Origin: JADGRF01 sp036382515 | Lineage (GTDB): Bacteria > Myxococcota_A > Polyangia > Polyangiales > JAFGIB01 | Direction: 5' to 3' | Assembly: GCA_036382515.1 (NCBI GenBank) | Contig: DASVHQ010000310.1 | Coordinates: forward strand, 1-38,694 | DNA: 38,694 bases | In this document: positions 1 to 7,413 of the stretch, in pieces | Layout of the letters: every line of letters begins with the position of its first letter | How positions within the stretch are numbered: position 1 is the first letter of the stretch | Made by a program: the position numbers and the translations under genes | Notes under the pieces: generated by a model | Seen by the model: only the letters and a program-made list of their open reading frames with translations | Told to the model about the DNA's origin: nothing | Databases searched by the model: none

Positions 1-27
1 GTCGGTCTTCGGCCGCTTCTCGGACAT
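1..27 (-). CDS. Possible 5' end of a gene leaving the left edge
   Basis: On the minus strand an ATG at 27-25 opens the frame MSEKRPKTD and runs off the window. Directly upstream lies the 13-bp inverted repeat at 29-84, which would sit in its leader or promoter. The nine residues are too few to assign a family, and no clear Shine-Dalgarno is present apart from an AAGAAG immediately before the ATG. It is listed only because the charged start and the adjacent palindrome make a gene start plausible. Confidence 0.2.
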
Positions 28-28
28 C

Positions 29-84
29 TTCTTGTGCGAAATCCTCAAAATACCACGCAGTATTCCTGCGGTTTCGCACAAGAA
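29..84. repeat. 13-bp perfect inverted repeat with inner hairpin
   Basis: The arms TTCTTGTGCGAAA (29-41) and TTTCGCACAAGAA (72-84) are exact reverse complements separated by 30 bp. Inside, AATAC (49-53) and GTATT (60-64) form a second small stem. The local base composition is more AT-rich than the rest of the window. It could be an operator or leader structure for a minus-strand gene starting at 27, or an end of a small mobile repeat; the sequence does not decide. Confidence 0.6.
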
Positions 85-141
85 CCTGTCTCGAGAATCG
101 ACTCGAAGCCCTCGGTCCGGCTTTCTCCGACAGGCTCCTAG

Positions 142-387
142 ACTGGCGCGACCGCCGATGCCAGCGTCGGCGACGGCGAACAACACGAGTCCGGCCGACA
201 CCACGACGGTCAAGACGGCGACTCCGACAACAATGGCGATTCGCATCACAGCGGCGACCACGACGACGGCGGCTGTGATCACCAGCGCGGCACCGGAAGC
301 CACGCAGACGGCGACAAGGCTGAAGGCTCCGCACAAGCCGGCCAGCCCGCAGGCGACAACGAGCAGGGCGAGCACTCAGGCCACTGA
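142..387 (+). other. Gly/Asp/His-rich open frame, possible 3' part of a broken gene
   Basis: Between a TAG at 139-141 and a TGA at 385-387 this frame reads an 81-residue hydrophilic low-complexity stretch built of Gly, Asp, His, Gln and Ser (for example HHDGQDGDSDNNGDSHHSGD). Its third codon positions are strongly C/G, as in real genes of this genome, which the competing Thr/Ala-rich frame lacks. There is no ATG or GTG start in frame. It may be the C-terminal tail of a protein whose upstream part lies in another frame (a frameshift near 140), or chance coding-like sequence. No function can be assigned; the Asp/His content would suit a metal-binding or extracellular tail. Confidence 0.3.
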
Positions 388-467
388 CACGGGGCTGAAG
401 AATTAGGGCGAGCCCACGCTGCTCGGAACAGCGTGGGCTCGGTCGCTAGCGCAACGCACCGGGTGCG

Positions 468-725
468 CTAAGCGGGTTTGGAGTGATCGCGCTCGATGTG
501 CGCGCGGTCGTGCGCGCGCACTGTCGACGCCAAGCTCTCCGCGACGCAGGCATCGGCATGGGCCGCCAGTAACACGGAGAGTTCGTTCTGCTCGAAGCCT
601 GACAGCTGCTCCACCCCCTGCGACGCGATACAGGCTGCGCCGGTCGGGAACGCCACTGTCTGCAGCGTCCGCGGTACGTAGCAGTCGGGAACGATTAACT
701 CGTCGACCGCTCCTGTGGTGCTCAT
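468..725 (-). CDS. Small hypothetical protein, 85 aa
   Basis: The frame starts MSTTGAVDELIVPDCYVPRT and encodes 85 residues without membrane segments or a recognisable domain. The ATG at 725 is preferred over the longer frame starting at 833 because the upstream part is basic, low-quality sequence and because GGAG lies about 12 bases upstream of this ATG. Two Cys residues occur in the first half (DCYVP and AACIAS). It stands alone, convergent with nothing recognisable, in a sparse region at the left edge. The opposite strand has a competing 61-codon frame (496-681) with poorer codon bias. I do not recognise the family. Confidence 0.45.
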   Translation of the reverse strand: MSTTGAVDELIVPDCYVPRTLQTVAFPTGAACIASQGVEQLSGFEQNELSVLLAAHADACVAESLASTVRAHDRAHIERDHSKPA

Positions 726-923
726 GGCCTTCGAACTCCAGCTGGTAGTTAACCACAAGAGCCCGGAAAGTAAGGCAGCTGACAGCTCTTTGATGCGGTT
801 TGCAGCAGCGCGTTTGCGACAGCGCAAGCCCACTGCGCCAGTATCGTCTTAGCGCTTGAAATCGAGATCCGTGGCTGCGGCGCGAACTCGCCGTCGGCGC
901 GAGGTCGCTCGGCGCCCCGCTAC

Positions 924-1082
924 ATGACCGAGCGCGATTCGGGAACGGTGGATCGCGACGGGCTGAGCGTCGCGAGCAAGCAGGGGCGCCGAAGGAAGGG
1001 TAGGTCCCCTTTCGAGGCGCCCCGACGCCGAGCGCGACGTTTAGAACGAGCGAGGCGCCGATCCCGAATCGTGCTCGGTCAT
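924..1082. repeat. 159-bp nested palindromic element
   Basis: The outer arms 924-944 and 1062-1082 are 21-bp reverse complements with one mismatch (ATGACCGAGCGCGATTCGGG against the complement of CCCGAATCGTGCTCGGTCAT). Inside, GGGGCGCC (983-990) pairs with GGCGCCCC (1016-1023), extended by AGGG/CCCT-type pairing towards the loop. The right arm ends exactly at the stop codon of the acyl ligase (1083-1085). It could act as a transcript-end hairpin for the minus-strand operon, but it has no T-tract and its size suggests a small palindromic repeat element. Apart from this, 726-1082 shows no gene. Confidence 0.6.
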
Positions 1083-2639
1083 TTAGAACAGCCCGGTCTT
1101 CTTGATCTTCCCCGTGTCGGTCTTGGGCAGCTCCGCCACCAGCTCGATGTGCTTGGGGACCATGAAGCTTTCCAGCTGCTGCTGACAGATGTGGCGGATC
1201 TCCTTCTCCGTCAGTGTGGCACCCTGCTCGAGCGCGATCACCGCCTTGATCGCCTGCCCGAGGATCTCATCTGGCACGCCGATCACCGCCGCGTCTTTCA
1301 CGCCGACGATGTTGTACAGCACGGCCTCCACTTCCTTGGGCGCGACCTTCTCACCGCGTGACTTGATCACGTCGTCCATGCGACCCACGAAGTACAGATA
1401 GCCTTCGTCGTCGAGGCGGCAGTAGTCGCCTGTGTACAGCACGCGCTCGCCGGGCAAAGGGCCCGGTTTGAGCTTCTTCGCTGTGGCCTCGCTTTTGTCC
1501 CAGTAGCCCTGCATCACCGTAGCGCCGCGGATCACCAGCTGACCGACGACGTTCGGCCCTACTTTGTTGTCGGCCTCGTCCACCAGCCACAGCTCGCTGT
1601 TGGGGATCGCAATGCCGACGCTGGTCGGCTTGCGCTCGAGATCGCGAGGCGGCAGGTAGGTGCAGCGCTTGCACTCGGTGAGACCGTACATGGAGTAGAT
1701 GCGCGCGGTGGGGAAGAAATCCTTGAGCATCAGGATGTGCTTGACCGGCAGCGCCGCGGCCGTGTTGGTCACGTAGCGTATGCGCGACAAGTCGTAGTCG
1801 CGCAGGCTCTTGAGCTCGGCCAGGATCGCAAAGATCGTGGGTACGCCGGGAAAGCCCGTCACACCCTCCTCTGTCATGAGCGCGAGCACGTGCGCCGGAA
1901 ACGCAAACGAGCGCTCAAGCACCAGACGGGCGCCGATGCGCACCGACATGATCATCTGGTAGAGGCCGTAATCGAAGGCCAGCGGGAGCACGTTCAGGAT
2001 CACCTCGTCTTCCTCGATCTCGAGGTAGGTGCTGATCGACCGCGCCGCGCTCAGCATGTTGCGATGGCTGAGCATCACGCCCTTCGGATCGCCCGTGGAG
2101 CCCGAGGTGTAGACGATGGCCGCGAGATCGATGTCGAGGTTCTTGCGCGCGGGCGCATGCGTGGTGGGTACGCCTTCGAGCGCTTGCTCCCAGCGCAGGC
2201 AGCTGCCATGCGTCACGAGCTTGTGATCGGGCAGCTTGCCGGAGACCACGCTCAGGCACAGATGCGCGCAGGCCGCGGCGGGCTCGGCCCACACGCCGTG
2301 CAGATGCGCATCCGTGATCAGCGCTGTGGGACGACAATCGCCCAGCAGGTACGCGAGCTTGTCGCGCTTGGTGAGCGGGTTGACGATGCACACCGTGGCG
2401 TTGGCCTTGAGCGCAGCCCAGAACGAGATCACCGTCTCCACGGTGTTGTCGCCGAAGATCATCACGCGATCGCCACGCACGACGCCGCCCAGCACCAGGC
2501 GATGCGCCAGGGCGTTCGAGCGCTCGTCGAGCGTCTTGTACGTGAGACGCTGCTTGGCGCAGACCAGCGCGACCTTGTCCGGCAGCCGCGCTGCGGTTTG
2601 AATCAAGTAGTCGTGCAGTTGAGGTATCGCGTCTTGCAT
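1083..2639 (-). CDS. AMP-forming acyl-CoA synthetase / acyl-acid ligase
   Basis: A 518-residue adenylate-forming ligase that would activate a carboxylic acid with ATP and pass it to CoA or a carrier thiol. Visible motifs are the P-loop YTSGSTGDPKG (177-187), a YSMYGLTEC A5 block, the YTGDYCRLDDEGYLYFVGR hinge region and the C-terminal PKTDTGKIKK with catalytic Lys511. The length is complete. The start ATG at 2639 follows GGAG by 5 bases and lies 10 bp behind the asnB stop, so it is the last gene of the minus-strand operon. The N-terminal half (LHDYLIQTAARLPDK, VNPLTKRDKLAYLLGDC) resembles the acyl ligases associated with exosortase A loci, but no exosortase or acyl carrier protein is in the window. 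The substrate is unknown. Confidence 0.9.
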   Translation of the reverse strand: MQDAIPQLHDYLIQTAARLPDKVALVCAKQRLTYKTLDERSNALAHRLVLGGVVRGDRVMIFGDNTVETVISFWAALKANATVCIVNPLTKRDKLAYLLGDCRPTALITDAHLHGVWAEPAAACAHLCLSVVSGKLPDHKLVTHGSCLRWEQALEGVPTTHAPARKNLDIDLAAIVYTSGSTGDPKGVMLSHRNMLSAARSISTYLEIEEDEVILNVLPLAFDYGLYQMIMSVRIGARLVLERSFAFPAHVLALMTEEGVTGFPGVPTIFAILAELKSLRDYDLSRIRYVTNTAAALPVKHILMLKDFFPTARIYSMYGLTECKRCTYLPPRDLERKPTSVGIAIPNSELWLVDEADNKVGPNVVGQLVIRGATVMQGYWDKSEATAKKLKPGPLPGERVLYTGDYCRLDDEGYLYFVGRMDDVIKSRGEKVAPKEVEAVLYNIVGVKDAAVIGVPDEILGQAIKAVIALEQGATLTEKEIRHICQQQLESFMVPKHIELVAELPKTDTGKIKKTGLF

Positions 2640-2649
2640 GGCGGCTCCA

Positions 2650-4662
2650 TCAGCGTGCAGCGGTCTTCTCGTAGTCGAGGTCGGTGCGCGGCGCGCCGTC
2701 CGTCGCCCGAGGAGGCGCAGTGCGCACCAACTGGTGGTGCACGAGCTGTGTCGAGAGCACTCCGACCAGTGCCATGTTGTCGGCGTTCGAGAACTGCGCC
2801 TCGGCGGCGCGTGAGCGGCACTTGCGATACAGCTGGCGCACGGCTCCAGGCTCGAATACCCCGGCCTCGGCCACGGCGCGCTCGCTCAGGAGCTCGGCGA
2901 CGTACTCGGGCGCGTCGTCCGCCACGAAGCACAGCGCATCAGGCGCGCGGTAGGGCTGCTTCTTGCGCGCCAGGATCGCCTCCGGGACGAGGCCATGTGC
3001 GGCGCGCTTGAGCACGTGCTTTTCGTCGAGCACGTGCAGCTTGTAGTGTGGCGGCAGCGAGTCGGCGAGCGCCACCACCTCGCGGTCGAGAAACGGGAAG
3101 CGGCCCTCGACCGAGTGTGCCATCAACATGCGATCGCCCTGCGACGAGAGCAGGTAGCCGCCGAGCAGGGTGCGCAGCTCGATGTACTGGTCCTGCGCGA
3201 GCGGCGTGAAGCGCGAGAAGTCGGACGGCAAGCTGGCGATGAAGTCGGCGATCACGTCGCCGCCGCCAACAGCAGCACGCTGCTGCGCACAGAACAGGCG
3301 CTTGAGTGCCGAGGTGGTGTGCCAGCGCGTGTCGTGCGCGAAGCCCGGCTGCGCGGCGTGCTCGAGATGGCGGCCGAAGAACTGCTGGGCCATGGCCTGC
3401 TGCGCGACCGGCGAGCGCGCGAGGTAAGGATAGAGCCGCTCGAGCAAGCGCGGCCGCAGCTTCGAAGCCGGGTGCTTGGCCCAGAAGCGCCGCACCTTGC
3501 CCTCACGAAACAGGTCGTAGCCCGCGAACATCTCGTCGGCACCCTCACCCGTGAGCACCACCTTGACGCCGTGCTCGCGCACGAGCTTCGACAGCAGAAA
3601 CAGGGGCGCGGGAGCAGTGCGCAAGATCGGCCGCTCGGTGTGGGCGATCACGTCCGGGAAGGCGCGCGCGATGTCGCTGCGGCGCACCATGATCTCGTGG
3701 TGCTCGCTGCCGAGCTGCTCGACCATGCTGCGCTGGAAGTCGGTCTCGTCGTATTCGGCGTCCTCGAAGCGCAGAGAGAAAGTCTGGAAGCGCTCACCCG
3801 CAAAGCGCCGGCCGAGCGCCGCGACGAGCGAGCTGTCGAGCCCGCCCGAGAGGTACGAGCCGACGGGCACATCAGCGCGCACCATGCGCAGCCGCGTGGC
3901 CGTTTGCAGAGCGTCGCGCACGGCGACCACAGCGTCTTGCAGCGAACCCTTGAACGCTCGCGGATCGCTCGGCTCGGTGGGGTAGCCCGACGTCCAGAAC
4001 GAGCGCTCGTGCACGCCGCCGTTGGCGTACCGCCGCGTGTAACCTGGACGCAGCTCCTGCACGCCGCGAAACACGCTCTGCGGCGGCACCACGCTCCAGA
4101 ACGTGAAGGTCTCCTCGAGCCCGCGCGGATCGAGCTCACGCGGCAGACTGCTGGCGCCCGCGAACAGTGCCGACAGCTCGCTCGCGAAGTACACGTGGCC
4201 GGCGTGCTCGGCGATGTACAGCGGGCGCACGCCGAGCCGATCGCGACTGAGCACGAGCTCTTGCTTGTGCGTGTCCCAGAGCGCCAGCGCCCACTGCCCG
4301 TTCATGCGCGGAAAAGCGGCCTGCCCCCACGCCTCGTAGGCATGGACGATGACCTCGGTGTCGCTCTTGGTGCGGAACTGATGGCCGAGCGCGATGAGCT
4401 CGTCGCGCAGCTCCACGTAGTTGAAGATCTCGCCGTTGAAGACCACCCACAGCGTGCCTGTCTCGTTACCGAGCGGTTGCTGACCGGTGGACAGATCGAT
4501 GATCGACAGGCGCGTGTGCGCGAGACCCGCGCGCGCATCGCGGTACAGACCGTGCTCGTCGGGGCCGCGGTGCCGCAGCGCCGCCGTCATCCGCAAGAGC
4601 GCTTGTCGCTCGGGCGGTGCAGCGCTGGGCGCGAGGGCCACGATGCCGGCGATCCCGCACAT
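2650..4662 (-). CDS. asnB: Glutamine-hydrolysing asparagine synthase family amidotransferase
   Basis: This 670-residue protein has an N-terminal Ntn glutaminase domain with the nucleophile Cys2 (MCGIAG), the RHRGPDEHG loop (about 30-38) and NGEIFNY (76-82), then an ATP-pyrophosphatase synthase domain with SGGLDSS at 272-278. It would release ammonia from glutamine and use ATP to amidate a carboxylate through an acyl-adenylate. Housekeeping asparagine synthesis is one possibility. Its position between an NAD-synthase-like gene (6 bp gap) and an acyl ligase (10 bp gap) favours a role in a biosynthetic pathway, as for the AsnB-like amidotransferases of capsule, O-antigen and natural-product clusters. 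The length exceeds that of E. coli AsnB (about 554 aa), as is usual for these amidotransferases. Confidence 0.93.
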   Translation of the reverse strand: MCGIAGIVALAPSAAPPERQALLRMTAALRHRGPDEHGLYRDARAGLAHTRLSIIDLSTGQQPLGNETGTLWVVFNGEIFNYVELRDELIALGHQFRTKSDTEVIVHAYEAWGQAAFPRMNGQWALALWDTHKQELVLSRDRLGVRPLYIAEHAGHVYFASELSALFAGASSLPRELDPRGLEETFTFWSVVPPQSVFRGVQELRPGYTRRYANGGVHERSFWTSGYPTEPSDPRAFKGSLQDAVVAVRDALQTATRLRMVRADVPVGSYLSGGLDSSLVAALGRRFAGERFQTFSLRFEDAEYDETDFQRSMVEQLGSEHHEIMVRRSDIARAFPDVIAHTERPILRTAPAPLFLLSKLVREHGVKVVLTGEGADEMFAGYDLFREGKVRRFWAKHPASKLRPRLLERLYPYLARSPVAQQAMAQQFFGRHLEHAAQPGFAHDTRWHTTSALKRLFCAQQRAAVGGGDVIADFIASLPSDFSRFTPLAQDQYIELRTLLGGYLLSSQGDRMLMAHSVEGRFPFLDREVVALADSLPPHYKLHVLDEKHVLKRAAHGLVPEAILARKKQPYRAPDALCFVADDAPEYVAELLSERAVAEAGVFEPGAVRQLYRKCRSRAAEAQFSNADNMALVGVLSTQLVHHQLVRTAPPRATDGAPRTDLDYEKTAAR

Positions 4663-4668
4663 CGCGGC

Positions 4669-5649
4669 TCAGCCCTTCTCGATCTCGGCCACCGGCTCGA
4701 CCAAGAGCGGCGACAAGTGTTGATAGCGCGTGGCACGACGCTTGGCGTCGATGTCCTTGTAGACGCGCTCCACCTGTGCAGGAAGCAGACCGAGCTCGGT
4801 CGCGATCTGCTCCGCCGGTACGCCGTGGTTACGCGCGTGCAGGCACAGGTCCATGCGGTCATACGGCAACGCGAAATAGAACTCTTCCTGCGTCTGCGGC
4901 AACGAGAAGGTGTCCGTGGTGGGTGGCCGCGCGCAGATCTCCGCGGGCACGCCCAGGTGGGCGGCCAGCTGATACACCTGCGTCTTGTACAGATGCGCAA
5001 TCGGCTTGAAATCGGCCGCGCCGTCGCCTTGCTTCACGAAGAAACCCTGGTCGTACTCGAGGCGGTTGGGCGTGCCCGCCACGGCATAGCCGAGGCGGTC
5101 AGCGTGGTAGTACTCGGTCATCTTGCGGATGCGCTGCTTGTAGTTGGTCGCCGCCACCAGCTGCAGGTACGCCTGATGGCTCAGTCGCACCGTCTGCTGT
5201 TCGCCGCTGGGGCTCTGCACGGTGAGCCGCGTCACATTCAGACGCTCGCTCTCGAGCAGTGAGGGCATCACCAGCTTGCACTTCCACTCGGGGCCGTAGT
5301 CTGAAACCACGCTGCGGATGGCGTCGACCTGCCGGCGATAGCAGCCCGCGCCCTCGAGCGCAGGCGCGATGTCTTCGATGATCGCCTCGATACCCAGGCT
5401 CTGCGCGAGCAGCTTGCCCAGGCGCAGCGCGTCGTCCGAGGAATGATGCTCTGGCATGAACAGCCCCAGCACCTTGTCCTTGCCCAGCGCGCGCACGCAC
5501 AGCGCTGCCACGACGGAGCTGTCGATCCCCCCCGACAGGCCGAGCACCGCACCGCGCCGGCGCAGCACGCGCTGCACCTGATCGGCGATCGCGACCGTGA
5601 TGCGTGCCGTCTCCGCCACTTCGTCCAATTTCAAGACTGGCCAGATCAT
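4669..5649 (-). CDS. NAD synthase family (ammonia-dependent) adenylating amidase
   Basis: A 326-residue N-type ATP pyrophosphatase with the P-loop SGGIDSS (39-45) and the C-terminal signature GTPNRLEYDQGFFVKQGDGA, followed by KPIAHLYKTQVYQLA, both typical of NadE. It has no nitrilase glutaminase domain, so it would need free ammonia or a partner. The ATG at 5649 is chosen over the GTG at 5664 because GGGAG sits 5 bases upstream. It precedes asnB by 6 bp, and AsnB could supply ammonia. NadE paralogues also occur in surface-polysaccharide and natural-product clusters, where they probably amidate other substrates. It may nevertheless be the cell's only NAD synthase; the window cannot tell. Confidence 0.88.
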   Translation of the reverse strand: MIWPVLKLDEVAETARITVAIADQVQRVLRRRGAVLGLSGGIDSSVVAALCVRALGKDKVLGLFMPEHHSSDDALRLGKLLAQSLGIEAIIEDIAPALEGAGCYRRQVDAIRSVVSDYGPEWKCKLVMPSLLESERLNVTRLTVQSPSGEQQTVRLSHQAYLQLVAATNYKQRIRKMTEYYHADRLGYAVAGTPNRLEYDQGFFVKQGDGAADFKPIAHLYKTQVYQLAAHLGVPAEICARPPTTDTFSLPQTQEEFYFALPYDRMDLCLHARNHGVPAEQIATELGLLPAQVERVYKDIDAKRRATRYQHLSPLLVEPVAEIEKG

Positions 5650-5714
5650 TGGAGCTCCCATCACGCAAAGGCCAGACGCGCGCGGCTGCGCTCGCCGGGC
5701 GAATCATGGTTGTC

Positions 5715-6842
5715 CTAGAACAAGAGGCGCACGCGATTGCCGACGAGGCGATGTGCCCAGTCGATGACGTACAGCGGTCCCCACACGCCCGCCACGAAGA
5801 ACACGGGCACCAACCACAGACCGTGGCTGGTCACCACCACCGGCAGCTGGTGCTGGGCGAACGCCGTGGCTGCGGCCGCCGAGACGAAGCGCGGCAGCTG
5901 CCAGATCGAGACGATCACGAAGCGGTGGAACAGATCCATCATCAGCAAGATCCCCAGCGAGTGGGTGCCGACTTGTGCGAGCCAGTGCAGCAGCCAGGCC
6001 GGTTTGAGCTCGACGCTGCACAGCCAGCCGAGCAGCGCCGCGGAGAGCAGCGGCATGGACACACGCTCCAGCGCGTACATAGGCCCGCTCGGGAAGATCA
6101 CAAAGCCATGGCGCTGCGAAATCAGAGCGCTCTCGGCGATGGCCAAGAGCGCCAGGCCGACGCAGGCGGCACGGATCGAATGCCGGTGGCCGGCGAGCCA
6201 CGCGCCAACGACGTCCGCGTCGCGTGCCGCCCACATGCCTAGCAAGAAGAATGGCAGAAACTGCACGCAGCGCACCACAGGCCACAGCCACATCGCTCCC
6301 AGCGCCCGCCCATCACGTGCGTAGAACACGGCGCAGGTGAGCGCTTGCACGCCGAACGCGAGCGCGCCCATCCGCTTGGGATGTTGCTTGACGCCGCTCA
6401 CGAGCCAGGGCGCGAGCCCATACAGCATCACGATCAGAATCAGAAACCAGTACGCCGACATTGGTCCACCCACGAGCAGGCCGAGCGCCATGGCCTCGAG
6501 GTCGAAGTGGCGCTCGTGCACGGCGAGCAGCAGCGTGAGCGGCACCGCCCAGGTCAGGTACTTGCGCAGCGTCACACGAGCCGTGGCCCACGACTCAGCC
6601 GGACCCCTGAAGAAGCGAAACGAGACGAAACCGCTGACCGCGAGGAAGAGGTGCAGAGCCACCGGCGTCAACCCGCGCAGCACCGACATGACGCCGAACG
6701 CCACGGGGTGCTCGGCTGGCCGCAGCGGCTCGGGGCCGAGCAGGTAGCTCGCCGGCGCCATCTGGATGGAGTGGTTCGCCACCACCGCCAGCATCGCGAG
6801 GCCGCGTAGCGGCGAGATGGTCTTCCAGAACGGTACGGACAT
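5715..6842 (-). CDS. Acyltransferase 3 family membrane protein (OafA-like)
   Basis: A 375-residue integral membrane protein with about ten hydrophobic segments. The N-terminus SPLRGLAMLAVVANHSIQM carries the RG and catalytic-type His of the acyltransferase 3 fold, and the region around SGFVSFRFFRG matches the family's second conserved block. Such enzymes move acetyl or other acyl groups across or at the inner membrane onto sugars, peptidoglycan or secondary metabolites. It is the first gene of the minus-strand operon; the next gene begins 65 bp downstream. Combined with an acyl ligase and two amidating enzymes, it suggests decoration of a glycan or metabolite at the envelope. The acceptor is not evident. 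Confidence 0.85.
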   Translation of the reverse strand: MSVPFWKTISPLRGLAMLAVVANHSIQMAPASYLLGPEPLRPAEHPVAFGVMSVLRGLTPVALHLFLAVSGFVSFRFFRGPAESWATARVTLRKYLTWAVPLTLLLAVHERHFDLEAMALGLLVGGPMSAYWFLILIVMLYGLAPWLVSGVKQHPKRMGALAFGVQALTCAVFYARDGRALGAMWLWPVVRCVQFLPFFLLGMWAARDADVVGAWLAGHRHSIRAACVGLALLAIAESALISQRHGFVIFPSGPMYALERVSMPLLSAALLGWLCSVELKPAWLLHWLAQVGTHSLGILLMMDLFHRFVIVSIWQLPRFVSAAAATAFAQHQLPVVVTSHGLWLVPVFFVAGVWGPLYVIDWAHRLVGNRVRLLF

Positions 6843-7001
6843 GAAGGTCAGCGCCCCGAACGCTGCGCGCGCACACGATCATCGCGGCACGCACACCACG
6901 GAACGCGCATAACATGCGTACGGGGCTGCACACCCGCAAATCACCCGGAGGCGGGCACCGGGTTGAGCTTGGTGGCGAACGGTGCTTCGGGGACGGTCGG
7001 C

Positions 7002-7344
7002 TTGCAAGACTGAGCATTCATCGCAACCTGCCGACCCCAAGCGCTTCAATGTCATGGCTGAGTGAGCAGGCGGCGCGACGTCGCAACAACCGTTGTCTTC
7101 TGACCCCGACGACACGGTGGCTCGCAGTGCCTGCTGCCGATGCTCGCGCCGAGCTAGGTCACGCTCACGCCGACATCACTACTGGAGCGTGTTGGGAGGG
7201 CGGGTTGCTCCCGGGCTCGTCTCGCAGGCCCAAGGCGTCTCGTGCGAAGCCGTTGCGATAGTGCCGAGGACACTCTCCCGAGCCCGGGAGCGACCCACCC
7301 TCCCAACACGCCCCGGCAGGTTGCGATGCATGCACAGCTTGCAA
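7002..7344. repeat. Outer inverted repeat of a nested palindromic region
   Basis: Sequence 7002-7033 (TTGCAAGACTGAGCATTCAT, then CGCAACCTGCCG) is the near-complement of 7314-7344, with two substitutions and one indel. The right arm lies only 2 bp beyond the inner palindrome at 7187-7311, whereas the left arm is 153 bp away from it. The left half therefore looks expanded or interrupted. The whole interval 6843-7413 between two gene starts and ends contains no credible gene; the short frames there are translations of the repeats. Confidence 0.55.
7187..7311. repeat. 33-bp near-perfect inverted repeat (palindromic element)
   Basis: The arms 7187-7219 (GCGTGTTGGGAGGGCGGGTT, then GCTCCCGGGCTCG) and 7279-7311 are reverse complements over 33 bp with two mismatches, both C/T transitions, separated by 59 bp. 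The loop contains a small AGTG/CACT stem at 7260-7274. There is no transposase nearby, so it resembles a MITE or REP-type palindrome. It lies in the divergent region upstream of the acyltransferase operon and downstream of the minus-strand methyltransferase. Confidence 0.75.
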
Positions 7345-7413
7345 ATGGATCGACCTGCGCCCAGACCCCCCATCCCAGAGCAGCCCGTTCGCCAAGCTCT
7401 CGCTGCGCCGTGC

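Noticed and set aside
32..406. A 124-codon Thr/Ala/Pro-rich frame at the left edge
   Set aside because: Its third-position composition does not fit this genome; the overlapping Gly/Asp/His-rich frame has better codon bias.
983..1023. Rho-independent terminator for the acyl ligase operon
   Set aside because: The stem is strong but no T-run follows on either strand; kept as part of the palindromic element instead.
2995..5262. A 755-codon plus-strand open frame opposite asnB and the NadE-like gene
   Set aside because: It is the antisense shadow expected in GC-rich DNA; its product is Arg/His/Glu-rich without domains, while the opposite strand has complete motif-bearing genes.
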